The notes under the pieces: model-generated
Seen by the model: the letters and a program-made list of their open reading frames with translations, nothing else
Database searches by the model: none
Told to the model about the DNA's origin: nothing
Translations under genes and position numbers: made by a program
Assembly (NCBI RefSeq): GCF_028823535.1
Contig: NZ_JAQIYM010000002.1
Coordinates: forward strand, 420,738 to 484,737
Source of the DNA: Pseudomonas serbica
GTDB taxonomy: Bacteria; Pseudomonadota; Gammaproteobacteria; Pseudomonadales; Pseudomonadaceae
Length of the DNA: 64,000 nucleotides
Direction of reading: 5' to 3'
Part shown: positions 38,181 to 51,794 of the stretch, one piece after another
Layout of the letters: every line of letters begins with the position of its first letter
How positions within the stretch are numbered: the first letter of the stretch is position 1

Positions 38181-38206
38181 AAAAACGCCCGGCATAAGCC
38201 GGGCGT
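38181..38206 (-). terminator. Terminator of infA
   Basis: The nine-base stem ACGCCCGGC/GCCGGGCGT with loop ATAA (plus strand) is followed on the minus strand by five T. Confidence 0.9.
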
Positions 38207-38221
38207 CTTGTATTGACCTGA

Positions 38222-38440
38222 TTAACGAGCGCGGTAAGTGATGCGCCCTTTGCTCAAGTCATAGGGCGTCAGCTCGACGCGCACCTTGTCACCGGTAAGA
38301 ATACGAATGTAGTTCTTGCGCATCTTGCCGGAAATATGCGCGGTTACGACGTGCCCATTTTCCAACTCCACACGAAACATGGTGTTGGGCAGGGTGTCGA
38401 CGACAGTGCCTTCCATTTCGAAGCTGTCTTCTTTCGACAT
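38222..38440 (-). CDS. infA: Translation initiation factor IF-1
   Basis: 72 residues, a single OB fold ([22 protein letters not shown]). It binds the ribosomal A site during initiation. [11 protein letters not shown] is the standard start. It lies between a terminator and bpt, convergent with clpA; the clpA-infA neighbourhood is conserved in proteobacteria. Confidence 0.97.
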
Positions 38441-38551
38441 GCAGTAAAGCCCTCGGTGTCCAATGAATGGCCCGGTGCAACTGCGCCAGGCAAAAGCGGC
38501 GTGCATTGTGCCCGAAAAAGGGTGTTCAAGCCAAGGGGTTTAGGGTCTGCT

Positions 38552-39259
38552 CTAGTTCAGAACGACCCAGCGCTGGTTTATCAGCAGTTCAATGGGGCGA
38601 TACTGGGTCTTGTAGCTCATTTTTTTGCAGTTCTTGATCCAGTAGCCCAGGTAAACCGCATCCAGACCCAATCGCCGGGCTTCGGCGATTTGCCAGAGTA
38701 TGGCGAAGCGCCCCAGGCTGCGCCGCTCTTCGCCGGGCTCATAGAAGGTGTAGACCGCCGACAGACCGTTCGGCAGAAGGTCGGTAACGGCAATGGCCAG
38801 CAACCGGCCCTCAAGGCGGAATTCATAGAACCGTGAAAATGGCAGGTCGCGAACCAGGAAGGTCGAGAATTGATCGCGACTGGGTGGGTACATGTCGCCG
38901 TCGGCATGACGCTCTTCGATGTAGCGCTGGTATAGATCGAAATATTCTTCGCTGAAGCCCGGCTTGGCGGGGCGCACCTGCAAGTCGGCGTTGCGTTTGA
39001 AAATACGCTTCTGCTGGCGATTGGGGGTGAATTGTCCAACCGGAATGCGCGCCGGTACGCACGCATTGCAATTCTGGCAATGGGGGCGATACAGATGGTC
39101 GCCACTGCGCCGAAAACCCATTTCAGACAGGTCTGCATAGACGTGCACATCCATGGGCTGGCTAGGGTCGAGAAACAGGGTCGTGGCCTGCTCCTCGGGC
39201 AGATAACTGCAGGAGTGGGGTTGAGTGGCATAAAACTTCAAACGCGCCAACTCGGTCAT
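38552..39259 (-). CDS. bpt: Aspartate/glutamate leucyltransferase (N-degron, Bpt/Ate type)
   Basis: 235 residues. The N-terminal ATE domain holds [17 protein letters not shown] and the cysteine set [13 protein letters not shown]. The C-terminal GNAT-like half ends [18 protein letters not shown]. Bpt enzymes attach Leu to N-terminal Asp or Glu and so create ClpS degrons. The start [13 protein letters not shown] is chosen over an ATG 21 codons upstream. It is 56 bases after aat on the same strand. Confidence 0.93.
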   Translation of the reverse strand: MTELARLKFYATQPHSCSYLPEEQATTLFLDPSQPMDVHVYADLSEMGFRRSGDHLYRPHCQNCNACVPARIPVGQFTPNRQQKRIFKRNADLQVRPAKPGFSEEYFDLYQRYIEERHADGDMYPPSRDQFSTFLVRDLPFSRFYEFRLEGRLLAIAVTDLLPNGLSAVYTFYEPGEERRSLGRFAILWQIAEARRLGLDAVYLGYWIKNCKKMSYKTQYRPIELLINQRWVVLN

Positions 39260-39315
39260 GATCAACCCTCGGATAGTGCTTTGGATTAAGTGTAAGCCAC
39301 GCGCGCAAAAGTCGC

Positions 39316-39996
39316 TCAGCAAACCCAGGTTGCACGATTGGGTTGGTCCAGATGCCGCGCCAGGTAGTCGGCAAACACGCGGCGAGGAATGGCCCGGGCA
39401 CCCAGGCTGTGCAAATGGTCGGTGGGCATCTGGCAGTCGATGAGCACAAAACCCGAGTCTTTCAGATGTTGCACCAGTGTGGCAAAGCCAAATTTAGAGG
39501 CGTTGTCGGCCAGGCTGAACATGGATTCGCCGAAAAACAGCTGGCCCATCGCCAGGCCATACAGTCCGCCGACCAGTTCATCCTGGTCCCAGACCTCCAC
39601 CGAATGCGCATGGCCGCGCCTGTGCAGTTCGATATAGGCGTCCTGCATGGCGTCGGTGATCCAGGTGCCGTCCGCATACTCCCTGGGCGCGGCGCAGGCG
39701 CGGATGACCGCGGCGAAATCCTGATCGAAGGTCACCTGGTAGCGTTGTTGGCGCAGGAGTTTTTTCAGGCTGCGGGACACATGCAGTTCATCGGGAAACA
39801 AGACGGTGCGAGGGTCCGGCGACCACCAGAGAATCGGCTGGCCTTCGGAAAACCAGGGGAAACAACCATGGCGGTAGGCCTGGATCAATCGATCGGCGGA
39901 CAGGTCGCCACCGGCCGCCAGCAATCCATTGGGATCACGCATGGCCTTTTCCAGGGCCGGGAAGGTCAGGGTGTTGCGTTGTAACCAAGTCAGCAT
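39316..39996 (-). CDS. aat: Leucyl/phenylalanyl-tRNA--protein transferase
   Basis: 226 residues. Signature segments are [28 protein letters not shown] and [23 protein letters not shown] (shown in part). It transfers Leu or Phe to N-terminal Lys, Arg or Met, marking proteins for ClpS-ClpAP. The start [13 protein letters not shown] includes eight or so extra residues relative to some homologues. It follows trxB after 63 bases. Confidence 0.95.
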   Translation of the reverse strand: MLTWLQRNTLTFPALEKAMRDPNGLLAAGGDLSADRLIQAYRHGCFPWFSEGQPILWWSPDPRTVLFPDELHVSRSLKKLLRQQRYQVTFDQDFAAVIRACAAPREYADGTWITDAMQDAYIELHRRGHAHSVEVWDQDELVGGLYGLAMGQLFFGESMFSLADNASKFGFATLVQHLKDSGFVLIDCQMPTDHLHSLGARAIPRRVFADYLARHLDQPNRATWVC

Positions 39997-40059
39997 GGCG
40001 TCAGGGCTTGCAGAAGGGGAGGGCGGTGGCGGGCGTTGGGCCCGCCGTGAAGTGTGCAG

Positions 40060-41324
<1,265 letters not shown>

Positions 41325-43733
41325 TTGAAGAAATCCACCGCAGCACCCAAAACAGTTGTGCCACTTTGGCGCCAGCACTTGCACTACCGCCTCAAGGAAG
41401 GTGCATTGATCGCCATCGGTGCGTTGTGCCTGTTCCTGATGATGGCCTTGCTGACCTATGGCAAGGACGATCCGGGCTGGAGCCATAACAGCAAGATCGA
41501 CGATGTTCAGAACTTCGGCGGCCCCGCTGGCTCCTACAGCGCCGATATCCTGTTCATGGTGCTCGGTTACTTTGCCTATATCTTCCCGCTGTTGCTGGCG
41601 ATAAAGGCCTACCAGATCTTCCGTCAACGCCACGAGCCGTGGGAATGGAGCGGCTGGCTGTTCTCCTGGCGCCTGATAGGCCTGGTATTCCTCGTCCTGT
41701 CCGGTGCCGCGCTGGCGCACATCCATTTCCATGCCGCGACCGGTCTGCCGGCCGGCGCTGGCGGGGCGCTGGGCGAGAGCCTTGGCGACCTGGCGAAGAA
41801 CGCGCTGAATATCCAGGGCAGCACGCTGCTGTTCATCGCCCTGTTTTTGTTCGGCCTCACGGTGTTCACCGACCTGTCATGGTTCAAGGTGATGGACGTC
41901 ACCGGCAAGATCACCCTCGACCTGTTCGAACTGTTCCAGGGCGCCGCCAATCGTTGGTGGGCGGCCCGTGCCGAGCGCAAGCAACTGGTCGCACAACTGC
42001 GTGAAGTCGATGACCGCGTGCACGATGTGGTCGCGCCGACCGTCACCGACAAGCGTGAGCAGGCCAAGGTCAAGGAGCGCCTGATCGAGCGCGAACAGGC
42101 GCTGAGCAAGCACATGTCCGAGCGCGAGAAACAAGTGCCGCCGGTGATCGCCCCGGCGCCACCCAAGCCGCCAGCGCCAAGCAAGCGCGTGGAAAAAGAG
42201 AAGCAGGCGCCGTTGTTCGTCGACAGCGCAGTGGAAGGCACCTTGCCGCCCATCTCGATACTCGACCCGGCGGAAAAGAAACAACTCAATTACTCGCCCG
42301 AATCCCTGGCGGCCGTCGGCCACCTGCTGGAAATCAAGCTCAAGGAATTCGGCGTCGAAGTCACCGTGGATTCGATCCACCCGGGCCCTGTGATTACCCG
42401 TTACGAGATCCAGCCGGCGGCGGGGGTCAAGGTCAGCCGTATCGCCAACCTCGCCAAGGACCTGGCGCGATCCTTGGCCGTGACCAGCGTGCGCGTGGTG
42501 GAAGTGATTCCGGGCAAGACCACGGTCGGTATCGAGATCCCCAACGAAGACCGGCAGATCGTGCGCTTCTCCGAAGTGCTGTCGACCCCCGAGTACGACA
42601 ACTTCAAGTCCCCGGTCACCCTGGCCCTGGGCCACGACATCGGCGGCAAGCCGGTCATCACCGACCTGGCGAAGATGCCGCACCTGCTGGTGGCCGGTAC
42701 CACCGGTTCCGGTAAGTCGGTGGGTGTGAACGCGATGATCCTGTCGATCCTGTTCAAGTCCGGGCCGGAAGACGCCAAGCTGATCATGATCGACCCGAAA
42801 ATGCTCGAATTGTCGATCTACGAAGGCATTCCGCACCTGTTGTGCCCGGTGGTCACCGACATGAAGGACGCCGCCAACGCCCTGCGCTGGAGCGTTGCCG
42901 AGATGGAGCGACGCTACAAGCTGATGGCGAAGATGGGCGTGCGTAACCTGTCCGGCTTCAATGCCAAGGTCAAGGAAGCGCAGGACGCCGGCGAACCGTT
43001 GAGCGATCCGTTGTACAAGCGCGAAAGCATCCACGACGAAGCGCCGTTGCTGCAGAAGCTGCCGACGATCGTGGTGGTGGTCGACGAATTCGCCGACATG
43101 ATGATGATCGTCGGCAAGAAGGTCGAGGAACTGATCGCCCGTATCGCCCAGAAGGCGCGGGCGGCGGGTATCCACCTGATCCTCGCGACCCAGCGTCCGT
43201 CGGTGGACGTGATCACCGGCCTGATCAAGGCCAACATCCCGACCCGCATGGCGTTCCAGGTGTCGAGCAAGATCGACTCGCGGACCATCATCGACCAGGG
43301 CGGCGCCGAACAATTGCTCGGCCACGGTGACATGTTGTACATGCCGCCGGGTACCAGCCTGCCGATCCGGGTTCACGGCGCGTTCGTGTCCGACGACGAG
43401 GTTCACCGCGTGGTCGAGGCCTGGAAATTGCGTGGCGCGCCGGAATACAACGACGACATCCTCAACGGTGTCGAAGAGGCGGGCAGCGGCTTTGAAGGCA
43501 GCAGCGGTGGCGGCGACGGCGATGATCCCGAGGCTGACGCGCTGTATGACGAAGCGGTGCAGTTCGTCCTGGAAAGCCGTCGCGCGTCCATCTCCGCGGT
43601 CCAGCGCAAGCTGAAGATCGGCTACAACCGTGCCGCGCGCATGATCGAAGCCATGGAAATGGCCGGGGTCGTGACATCCATGAACACCAACGGTTCGCGT
43701 GAAGTCCTGGCCCCTGGCCCGGTACGCGACTGA
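41325..43733 (+). CDS. ftsK: DNA translocase FtsK
   Basis: 802 residues. Four membrane helices fill the first ~190 residues. A short charged and proline-rich linker follows, then the alpha-beta motor with Walker A GTTGSGKS (~460) and Walker [11 protein letters not shown], and a C-terminal winged-helix gamma domain that reads KOPS. It clears the terminus region and activates XerCD at the septum. TTG 41325 gives MKKSTAAPK, the usual Pseudomonas start and length. ATG 41292 (813 residues) is the alternative; neither has a strong ribosome site. Confidence 0.93.
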   Translation: MKKSTAAPKTVVPLWRQHLHYRLKEGALIAIGALCLFLMMALLTYGKDDPGWSHNSKIDDVQNFGGPAGSYSADILFMVLGYFAYIFPLLLAIKAYQIFRQRHEPWEWSGWLFSWRLIGLVFLVLSGAALAHIHFHAATGLPAGAGGALGESLGDLAKNALNIQGSTLLFIALFLFGLTVFTDLSWFKVMDVTGKITLDLFELFQGAANRWWAARAERKQLVAQLREVDDRVHDVVAPTVTDKREQAKVKERLIEREQALSKHMSEREKQVPPVIAPAPPKPPAPSKRVEKEKQAPLFVDSAVEGTLPPISILDPAEKKQLNYSPESLAAVGHLLEIKLKEFGVEVTVDSIHPGPVITRYEIQPAAGVKVSRIANLAKDLARSLAVTSVRVVEVIPGKTTVGIEIPNEDRQIVRFSEVLSTPEYDNFKSPVTLALGHDIGGKPVITDLAKMPHLLVAGTTGSGKSVGVNAMILSILFKSGPEDAKLIMIDPKMLELSIYEGIPHLLCPVVTDMKDAANALRWSVAEMERRYKLMAKMGVRNLSGFNAKVKEAQDAGEPLSDPLYKRESIHDEAPLLQKLPTIVVVVDEFADMMMIVGKKVEELIARIAQKARAAGIHLILATQRPSVDVITGLIKANIPTRMAFQVSSKIDSRTIIDQGGAEQLLGHGDMLYMPPGTSLPIRVHGAFVSDDEVHRVVEAWKLRGAPEYNDDILNGVEEAGSGFEGSSGGGDGDDPEADALYDEAVQFVLESRRASISAVQRKLKIGYNRAARMIEAMEMAGVVTSMNTNGSREVLAPGPVRD

Positions 43734-43801
43734 CCCGATACTGAAAAGGGGCGGCGTCCTTTGGCGTCGCTCGCACTCCCACGAATATCAAGAGGACTCC
43801 C

Positions 43802-44425
43802 ATGCGTCTGATCCGCATGCTGTTGCTGCCGGTACTGGCTTTGAGCACGCTCTCCGCCCACGCCGATGACAAGGACGTGGCACGCCTGACCCAATTGCTG
43901 GAAAAATCCCAGACCCTGACCGCGCGCTTCTCCCAGCTGACCCTCGATGGCACGGGTACCCAGTTGCAGGAAACCGCCGGCGAGATGTCGCTGCAGCGCC
44001 CGGGCCTGTTCTATTGGCACACCAATGCGCCTGCCGAGCAGACCATGGTCTCCGATGGTAAAAAGGTCACACTGTGGGACCCGGACCTGGAACAGGCTAC
44101 CATCAAGAATCTCGATCAGCGCCTGACCCAGACGCCAGCACTGCTGCTGTCCGGTGACGTGTCGAAGATCAGCCAGAGCTTCGATATCAGCGCCAAGGAA
44201 GCCGGGGGCGTGATCGACTTCACCTTGAAGCCGAAAACCAAGGACACCCTGTTCGACAGCCTGCGCCTGTCGTTCCGCAATGGCCTGGTCAACGACATGC
44301 AGCTGATCGACAGTGTCGGCCAGCGCACCAATATCCTGTTCACCGGGGTGAAGGCCAACGAGCCGATCCCGGCATCCAAGTTCAAGTTCGACATCCCCAA
44401 GGGTGCCGATGTAATCCAGGAATAA
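43802..44425 (+). CDS. lolA: Outer-membrane lipoprotein carrier protein LolA
   Basis: 207 residues with a signal peptide ([21 protein letters not shown]). The mature part begins [15 protein letters not shown] and shows the LolA pattern [15 protein letters not shown]. It ferries lipoproteins across the periplasm to LolB. GAGGAC lies seven bases upstream. It is 68 bases after ftsK. Confidence 0.96.
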   Translation: MRLIRMLLLPVLALSTLSAHADDKDVARLTQLLEKSQTLTARFSQLTLDGTGTQLQETAGEMSLQRPGLFYWHTNAPAEQTMVSDGKKVTLWDPDLEQATIKNLDQRLTQTPALLLSGDVSKISQSFDISAKEAGGVIDFTLKPKTKDTLFDSLRLSFRNGLVNDMQLIDSVGQRTNILFTGVKANEPIPASKFKFDIPKGADVIQE

Positions 44426-44436
44426 AACGCAACTCC

Positions 44437-44526
44437 TGTGGGAGCGAGCCTGCTCGCGAAGAGGGCGTGTCAGTCGCCATCCATGTTGACTGGCATACCG
44501 CATTCGCGAGCAGGCTCGCTCCCACA
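44437..44526. repeat. REPIN, near-identical to the copy at 38057
   Basis: 90 bases, three differences from the 38057 copy, all in the centre; the arms are identical. It starts 12 bases after the lolA stop. Confidence 0.93.
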
Positions 44527-44567
44527 GAGGGTAAAGTGTTAAGCCCAGTGAGGTTTCACAAGTAGTC

Positions 44568-45890
44568 ATGGACCTGTTTCGCAGCGCCCCCATCGCCCAG
44601 CCCCTGGCCGCCCGCCTGCGCGCGACCAACCTGGACGAGTATGTCGGTCAGGAACACGTGCTCGCTCGCGGCAAGCCATTGCGCGAAGCGCTGGAGCAGG
44701 GTGCCCTGCATTCGATGATTTTCTGGGGACCGCCGGGGGTGGGCAAAACCACCCTGGCGCGGTTGCTGGCGGAAGTGTCCGAGGCGCATTTCGAAACGGT
44801 GTCGGCGGTATTGGCTGGCGTGAAGGAAATTCGCCAGGCGGTGGAAATTGCCAAGCAGCAAGCCGCGCAGTATGGCCGGCGCACGATTCTGTTCGTCGAT
44901 GAAGTGCACCGCTTCAACAAGTCCCAGCAGGATGCGTTCCTGCCGTATGTCGAAGACGGCACGCTGATTTTCATCGGCGCGACCACGGAAAACCCTTCGT
45001 TCGAGCTCAACAACGCCTTGCTCTCCCGCGCGCGGGTCTATGTGCTCAAGAGCCTCGACGAAGCGGCACTGCGTAAACTGGTGCACCGCGCGCTGACCGA
45101 AGAGCGTGGCCTGGGCAAGCGCAACCTGACCCTCAGCGATGAAGGCTTCCAGATGTTGCTGTCGGCCGCTGATGGCGATGGCCGGCGCTTGCTCAACCTG
45201 CTGGAAAACGCCTCGGACCTGGCCGAAGACAACAGCGAGATCGGCACCGACCTGCTGCAAAGCCTGCTCGGCGATACCCGCCGGCGCTTCGACAAGGGTG
45301 GCGAAGCCTTCTACGACCAGATTTCCGCGCTGCACAAATCGGTTCGCGGCTCCAACCCTGACGGCGCGTTGTACTGGTTCGCGCGCATGATCGATGGCGG
45401 CTGCGATCCGCTGTACCTGGCCCGGCGCGTGGTGCGCATGGCCAGTGAAGACATCGGCAATGCCGACCCGCGGGCGCTGAGCCTGTGCCTGGCGGCGTGG
45501 GAAGTGCAGGAGCGCCTCGGCAGCCCCGAAGGCGAACTGGCGGTGGCCCAGGCCATCACCTATCTGGCCTGCGCGCCGAAAAGCAACGCGGTGTACATGG
45601 GCTTCAAGACTGCGCTGCGTGCTGCCGCCGAACACGGCTCGCTGGAAGTGCCGCTGCATTTGCGCAACGCGCCGACCAAGCTGATGAAGCAGCTCGGTTA
45701 TGGCGACGAATACCGTTATGCCCACGACGAACCGGATGCCTACGCCGCCGGAGAAGACTACTTTCCGGAAGAACTCGAGCCCATCGCGTTCTACCAGCCG
45801 GTGCCCCGTGGCCTGGAGTTGAAGATTGGCGAGAAGCTCAATCACCTGGCCAAACTCGACCGTCTAAGCCCCCGGCAGCGGAGAAAATAG
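44568..45890 (+). CDS. rarA: Replication-associated recombination ATPase RarA (MgsA)
   Basis: 440 residues. AAA+ Walker [12 protein letters not shown] (~50) and Walker [17 protein letters not shown], sensor [12 protein letters not shown], and the C-terminal tetramerisation domain with [12 protein letters not shown]. It acts at stalled forks. Its stop shares one base with the crcB start. Confidence 0.96.
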   Translation: MDLFRSAPIAQPLAARLRATNLDEYVGQEHVLARGKPLREALEQGALHSMIFWGPPGVGKTTLARLLAEVSEAHFETVSAVLAGVKEIRQAVEIAKQQAAQYGRRTILFVDEVHRFNKSQQDAFLPYVEDGTLIFIGATTENPSFELNNALLSRARVYVLKSLDEAALRKLVHRALTEERGLGKRNLTLSDEGFQMLLSAADGDGRRLLNLLENASDLAEDNSEIGTDLLQSLLGDTRRRFDKGGEAFYDQISALHKSVRGSNPDGALYWFARMIDGGCDPLYLARRVVRMASEDIGNADPRALSLCLAAWEVQERLGSPEGELAVAQAITYLACAPKSNAVYMGFKTALRAAAEHGSLEVPLHLRNAPTKLMKQLGYGDEYRYAHDEPDAYAAGEDYFPEELEPIAFYQPVPRGLELKIGEKLNHLAKLDRLSPRQRRK

Positions 45891-46264
45891 TGCTTGGCTT
45901 GATCGCTGCAGTATCTGCCGGCGGAGTGGCCGGCACCTTGCTACGCTTTGCCACGGCTAACTGGATCAATGCTAATTGGCCGCGGCACTTCTATACCGCG
46001 ACGCTGGCCGTTAATATCGTCGGCTGTTTGCTGATCGGCGTTTTATACGGTCTGTTTTTGCTACGCCCGGAGGTGCCGATCGAGGTGCGCGCCGGGTTGA
46101 TCGTCGGCTTCCTCGGAGGGCTGACGACTTTTTCATCCTTTTCACTGGATACGGTGCGCCTGCTGGAAAGCGGGCAAGTGCCGCTGGCCCTGGGCTATGC
46201 TGCCATCAGCGTATTCGGCGGGCTGCTCGCCACCTGGGCTGGCCTGTCCTTGACCAAACTTTGA
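45890..46264 (+). CDS. crcB: Fluoride channel CrcB (Fluc)
   Basis: 124 residues, four membrane helices. The family signature [16 protein letters not shown] is at about 69-84, and an asparagine pore residue sits in AVNIVG. It exports fluoride as a dual-topology dimer. The start is GTG at 45890, overlapping the rarA stop by one base; GGAG at 45880-45883 lies six bases upstream. No fluoride riboswitch is possible in this overlap. Confidence 0.95.
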   Translation: MLGLIAAVSAGGVAGTLLRFATANWINANWPRHFYTATLAVNIVGCLLIGVLYGLFLLRPEVPIEVRAGLIVGFLGGLTTFSSFSLDTVRLLESGQVPLALGYAAISVFGGLLATWAGLSLTKL

Positions 46265-46267
46265 TAA

Positions 46268-47560
<1,293 letters not shown>

Positions 47561-48955
47561 ATGAACTATCTGCCGCTGTTCCATAACCTTCGCGGCAGTC
47601 GTGTGTTGGTCGTCGGTGGGGGGGAAATTGCCTTGCGCAAGTCCCGCCTGCTGGCCGATGCCGGTGCGCTGCTGCGGGTGGTCGCACCTGAAATCGAATC
47701 GCAGCTGCGTGAGCTGGTCAGCGCACACGCTGGCGAGTGCCTGACGCGCGGTTACGTCGAGACGGACCTGGACGGTTGCGCGCTGATCATTGCCGCCACC
47801 GACGACGAAGCGTTGAACGCACAAGTCTCCAAGGATGCCCATCGGCGGTGCGTGCCGGTTAACGTGGTGGACGCGCCGGCCCTGTGCAGCGTGATCTTCC
47901 CGGCGATCGTCGACCGTTCGCCGCTGATCATTGCCGTGTCCAGCGGTGGCGATGCGCCGGTGCTGGCGCGGTTGATCCGCGCCAAGATCGAGACCTGGAT
48001 TCCTTCCACCTACGGGCAGTTGGCTGGCCTGGCGGCGCGTTTCCGTCATCAGGTGAAAAAGCTGTTCCCGGATGTGCAGCAGCGCCGTGCGTTCTGGGAG
48101 GACGTCTTCCAGGGCCCGATTGCCGACCGGCAACTGGCCGGGCAGGGCGTTGAAGCCGAGCGTTTGCTGCAGGCAAAAATCGAGGGCGAAGCGCCGGTGG
48201 CGACCGGTGAGGTGTATCTGGTCGGTGCCGGGCCGGGTGATCCGGACCTGCTGACCTTCCGCGCCTTGCGCCTGATGCAGCAAGCCGACGTGGTGCTGTA
48301 CGACCGCCTGGTGGCACCGGCGATTCTCGAGTTGTGCCGTCGCGATGCAGAGCGCGTCTACGTCGGCAAGCGCCGCGCCGATCACGCCGTGCCCCAGGAC
48401 CAGATCAACCAGCAATTGGTCGACCTGGCGAAACAGGGCAAGCGTGTGGTGCGGTTGAAGGGCGGCGATCCGTTCATCTTCGGCCGTGGCGGTGAAGAGA
48501 TCGAAGAACTGGCGGCCCATGGCATCCCGTTCCAGGTCGTACCTGGCATCACGGCGGCCAGCGGTTGCGCGGCCTATGCCGGGATACCGCTGACCCACCG
48601 TGATTACGCGCAATCGGTGCGGTTCATCACCGGTCACCTGAAGGACGGTTCCACTGATCTGCCTTGGGCCGACCTGGTCGCGCCCGCGCAAACCCTGGTG
48701 TTCTACATGGGGCTGGTGGGCTTGCCGAGCATTTGCGAGCAGTTGATCAAGCACGGACGCGGAGCGGATACCCCGGCGGCGTTGATCCAGCAGGGCACCA
48801 CGGTCAATCAGCGTGTCTTCACGGGCACCCTGGCGGACCTGCCGCGGCTGGTGGCGGAGCATGAAGTGCATGCGCCGACCTTGGTGATCGTGGGGGAAGT
48901 GGTGCAACTGCGCGAGAAACTGGCTTGGTTTGAAGGGGCTCAGTCACAAGTCTGA
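47561..48955 (+). CDS. cysG: Siroheme synthase (trifunctional CysG)
   Basis: 464 residues. The N-terminal domain (1-210) has the NAD-binding [13 protein letters not shown] and carries dehydrogenase and ferrochelatase functions. The C-terminal SUMT domain has [15 protein letters not shown] and [18 protein letters not shown]. It makes siroheme for sulfite and nitrite reductases. The ATG abuts the serS stop (TAAATG), so the two are coupled. Confidence 0.96.
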   Translation: MNYLPLFHNLRGSRVLVVGGGEIALRKSRLLADAGALLRVVAPEIESQLRELVSAHAGECLTRGYVETDLDGCALIIAATDDEALNAQVSKDAHRRCVPVNVVDAPALCSVIFPAIVDRSPLIIAVSSGGDAPVLARLIRAKIETWIPSTYGQLAGLAARFRHQVKKLFPDVQQRRAFWEDVFQGPIADRQLAGQGVEAERLLQAKIEGEAPVATGEVYLVGAGPGDPDLLTFRALRLMQQADVVLYDRLVAPAILELCRRDAERVYVGKRRADHAVPQDQINQQLVDLAKQGKRVVRLKGGDPFIFGRGGEEIEELAAHGIPFQVVPGITAASGCAAYAGIPLTHRDYAQSVRFITGHLKDGSTDLPWADLVAPAQTLVFYMGLVGLPSICEQLIKHGRGADTPAALIQQGTTVNQRVFTGTLADLPRLVAEHEVHAPTLVIVGEVVQLREKLAWFEGAQSQV

Positions 48956-48972
48956 GCACCGAGTCGCCTCCA

Positions 48973-49054
48973 TTCGCGAGCAAGCCCGCTCCCACATTCA
49001 ATCGCATTCTTCAGTTAGAACTCGGTTAAATGTGGGAGCGGGCTTGCTCGCGAA
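48973..49054. repeat. REPIN, GTGGGAGCGGGCTTGCTCGCGAA class
   Basis: Arms at 48973-48996 and 49031-49054 are perfect inverse copies. It lies between the converging cysG and yqjG genes. Confidence 0.93.
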
Positions 49055-49078
49055 GAGGCCCTCAAACCTTTATCAAAC

Positions 49079-50080
49079 TCAAGCCTTGCGCCAAACCCCT
49101 TTCCCGCTCAACCGCTCTCGGTCATGTCCCGCGGTGAAATCCTGTTGCGGTCCTTTCGGCACAATCCCCGTCGGGTTGATGGTCTTGTGGCTGCCGTAGT
49201 AGTGGTTCTTGATGTGCTCAAAACTCACCGTCTCGGCAATCCCCGGCCACTGGTAAATCTCCCTTAGCCAGTTCGACAGGTTCGGATAATCGGCAATGCG
49301 CCGCAGGTTGCACTTGAAGTGCCCGTAATACACGGCGTCGAAACGAATCAGCGTGGTGAACAGGCGGATGTCCGCTTCGCTCAGGTACTCACCGGCCAGG
49401 TAACGATTGGCATCCAGCAATTGTTCCAGTCGGTCCAGTTCTGCAAACAATTCATCGAAGGCTTGTTCATAAGCGTTCTGCGAAGTGGCAAACCCGGCGC
49501 GATACACGCCGTTGTTCACCGCCGGATAGATCCGCTCGTTCAGCGCGTCGATCTCGCTGCGCAGCGCCGGCGGATAGAAATCCAGGTCATTGCCGGTCAA
49601 TTCATCGAAGGCGCCGTTGAACATGCGGATGATTTCCGCCGATTCATTGTTGACGATGCGTTTCTGCTGGTTGTCCCACAGCACCGGCACGGTGACGCGG
49701 CCGGTGTAGTCGGCGGTGTCGGCGGTGTAGCGCTGGTGCATGAAGTCGAAATGATCGAGCTTGTCGCCAGTGGAGCCGTGAGACTTGTCGAAGGTCCAGC
49801 CGTTCTCCAGCATCAAGTAGCTGACCACCGACACCTCGATGAGGTTTTCCAGGCCCTTGAGTTTACGCAGGATCAGCGTGCGGTGGGCCCAGGGACAGGC
49901 CAGTGAGACGTAGAGGTGATAGCGACCGGCCTCGGCAGCAAAACCACCGACACCACTGGGGCCGGGTTGACCGTCAGCGGTGACCCAGTTGCGACGTTGC
50001 GCCTGTTCCCGCTGGAACGCGCCGTCCTTGCTGCTTTCGTACCATTTGTCCTGCCAGTGACCTTCAACCAACAAACCCAT
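49079..50080 (-). CDS. yqjG: Glutathionyl-hydroquinone reductase (YqjG/ECM4-like)
   Basis: 333 residues, Xi-class glutathione transferase. The active site is in SLACPWAHRT (Cys near 62). It removes glutathione from glutathionyl-hydroquinones. The C-terminal all-helical domain includes DEIDALNERIYPAVNNGVYRAGFA-like sequence typical of the family. Confidence 0.92.
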   Translation of the reverse strand: MGLLVEGHWQDKWYESSKDGAFQREQAQRRNWVTADGQPGPSGVGGFAAEAGRYHLYVSLACPWAHRTLILRKLKGLENLIEVSVVSYLMLENGWTFDKSHGSTGDKLDHFDFMHQRYTADTADYTGRVTVPVLWDNQQKRIVNNESAEIIRMFNGAFDELTGNDLDFYPPALRSEIDALNERIYPAVNNGVYRAGFATSQNAYEQAFDELFAELDRLEQLLDANRYLAGEYLSEADIRLFTTLIRFDAVYYGHFKCNLRRIADYPNLSNWLREIYQWPGIAETVSFEHIKNHYYGSHKTINPTGIVPKGPQQDFTAGHDRERLSGKGVWRKA

Positions 50081-50170
50081 GTCCGAGACTCCTCAACCGA
50101 TAAGCGTTGGAGAGGAGTCTAGGCTGATAGGTTCGATAAAAAAGCGCAAAGCTTGACGCGTTATGATCGA

Positions 50171-51172
50171 TTAAATCGATCTATCCCGCGCATCCCAATA
50201 CTGTTGGGCTGTTTCGAACGCCTGCTCGCGGCTCTGGCCGAGGCCACGCAACGCCAGGGCCATGGTCGAGACCAGGGCCATTTGCGGGTAGCTGTCCACC
50301 ACGTCGCCGCGCCATACGGCTTTCAGATGCTCGGGTTCCAGGCTGGCGGGTTTGACGTGACGCTGGCTCGACAGTTGCGGCCATTCCTCATCCCAACTCT
50401 CGCCGCCGCTGGTGCCGTACAGGTGGCTGTCGGCGTCGGGGTTTATCTCGATCTCGCCGCCATCGCCCTTGACCACGATCGCGGTGTCGCCGAGCAAGCC
50501 GCTGGCATCGCGGTGCACCGCCTGGTAGCCGGGGTGGAAGATGCTTTGCAGGCCGCAACGGGCGCCCAGCGGGTTGAGAATGCGTGCCAGCGAATGGATC
50601 GGCGAGCGCAGGCCCAGGGTGTTGCGCAGGTCGATCATGCGTTGCAGCTGCGGTGCCCAGTCCACCAGCGGCATGAAGGCCAGGCCGCCGTTGTCCAGCG
50701 CCGTGCCCACCTGCTGCCAGTCGCGGCACAACGGGATGTTCAGCTCCTCCAGCAATTGTTCGCTGTAGAGCCGTCCCGCGGTGTGCGCACCGCCGCCATG
50801 CATGAAGATCCGCACGCCGTTCTGCGCCAGGCACTTGGCCGCCAGCAGGTACCACGGCAGGTGACGCTTCTTGCCGGCATAGGTCGGCCAGTCCAGATCC
50901 ACCGCCAGGGCAGGCGCGTGCAAGCGTTCGCGCAGGGCCTCGGTGAAGCCGGCCATTTCCTGCGCGCTTTCTTCCTTGTGGCGCAACAGCATCAGGAAGG
51001 CGCCGAGCTGGGTGTCCTCGACCTTGTCGTCGAGCACCATGCCCATGGCGGCGCGGGCTTCTTCGCGCGTCAGGTCGCGGGCGCCACGCTTACCTTTGCC
51101 GAGGATCCGCACGAATTGGGCGAACGGGTGCTCGGCAGGCGTTTCGAGGGTCAGCGCTGGGTAGTCGGTCAT
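50171..51172 (-). CDS. ybiB: TrpD2/YbiB-like nucleoside phosphorylase-fold protein
   Basis: 333 residues, similar to anthranilate phosphoribosyltransferase but of the YbiB (TrpD2) branch. E. coli YbiB binds nucleic acid and is not a Trp enzyme. RILGKGKRGARDLTREEA and NPLGARCGLQSIFHPGY can be seen. The start MTDYPALTL overlaps the tusE stop by four bases (ATGA), so it ends the tus operon. Confidence 0.85.
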   Translation of the reverse strand: MTDYPALTLETPAEHPFAQFVRILGKGKRGARDLTREEARAAMGMVLDDKVEDTQLGAFLMLLRHKEESAQEMAGFTEALRERLHAPALAVDLDWPTYAGKKRHLPWYLLAAKCLAQNGVRIFMHGGGAHTAGRLYSEQLLEELNIPLCRDWQQVGTALDNGGLAFMPLVDWAPQLQRMIDLRNTLGLRSPIHSLARILNPLGARCGLQSIFHPGYQAVHRDASGLLGDTAIVVKGDGGEIEINPDADSHLYGTSGGESWDEEWPQLSSQRHVKPASLEPEHLKAVWRGDVVDSYPQMALVSTMALALRGLGQSREQAFETAQQYWDARDRSI

Positions 51173-51504
51173 AGGCAATTCGTCGGTTTGGGCAGGCCCG
51201 CCAGTTTCGCGGCGAGTTTGGCAGGGGTGCCTTTGAAGAGTCGGTTCAGGTGCAGGCTGTTGCCTTTGTCCGGGCCGAGTTTCAATGCGGTGTACTTGAT
51301 CAGCGGCCGGGTGGCCGGCGACAGCTGGAATTCGGCGTAGAAGCTGCGCAGCAGTTCGAGGATTTCCCAGTGCTCGGGGCTCAACTCGATGTCTTCGGCA
51401 GCGGCCAGGGCACTGGCGACGTCCGCCGACCAGTCGCTGAGCTCGACCAGGAAACCGTCTTTGTCCAACTCGATGGCGCGCGCGCCGACGGTCAATACAT
51501 TCAT
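51169..51504 (-). CDS. tusE: Sulfur relay protein TusE (DsrC family)
   Basis: 111 residues. The penultimate Cys110 (PKPTNCL) is the persulfide carrier. The second cysteine that marks true dissimilatory DsrC proteins is absent, so a tRNA thiolation role is favoured. It takes sulfur from TusD and hands it to MnmA. The start MNVLTVGARAIELD overlaps tusB by four bases. Confidence 0.93.
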   Translation of the reverse strand: MNVLTVGARAIELDKDGFLVELSDWSADVASALAAAEDIELSPEHWEILELLRSFYAEFQLSPATRPLIKYTALKLGPDKGNSLHLNRLFKGTPAKLAAKLAGLPKPTNCL

Positions 51505-51794
51505 AACCAGCTGTTGACCTTGTCGTGGTGGATCGACAGTTCGACGAAGGCCGGGTAATCGACAGCCGTTGCCCAATCCGGAACATCGATGGCCCGGGCC
51601 TGGGCATCTTCGGCCAGGACATAGAGGGTCAAGCCGCGAGCATGGAGCGCCATGAAAGGTGCGGTGCCCGGCTGCAGGGCATAGGCCGCGTCGCCGGACA
51701 GCAGCAGCGCGTCGCTGGCACCGATCAACCGCAGGCAGCTGTTCAGGCGGTCGTCGCCGAACGGGGAATGAGACAACACATGCAAAGTCGACAT
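51501..51794 (-). CDS. tusB: Sulfur relay protein TusB (DsrH family)
   Basis: 97 residues. MSTLHVLSHSPF is the typical TusB N-terminus. Structural member of the TusBCD heterohexamer; like E. coli TusB it has no catalytic cysteine in the TusD position. One-base overlap with tusC. Confidence 0.9.
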   Translation of the reverse strand: MSTLHVLSHSPFGDDRLNSCLRLIGASDALLLSGDAAYALQPGTAPFMALHARGLTLYVLAEDAQARAIDVPDWATAVDYPAFVELSIHHDKVNSWL

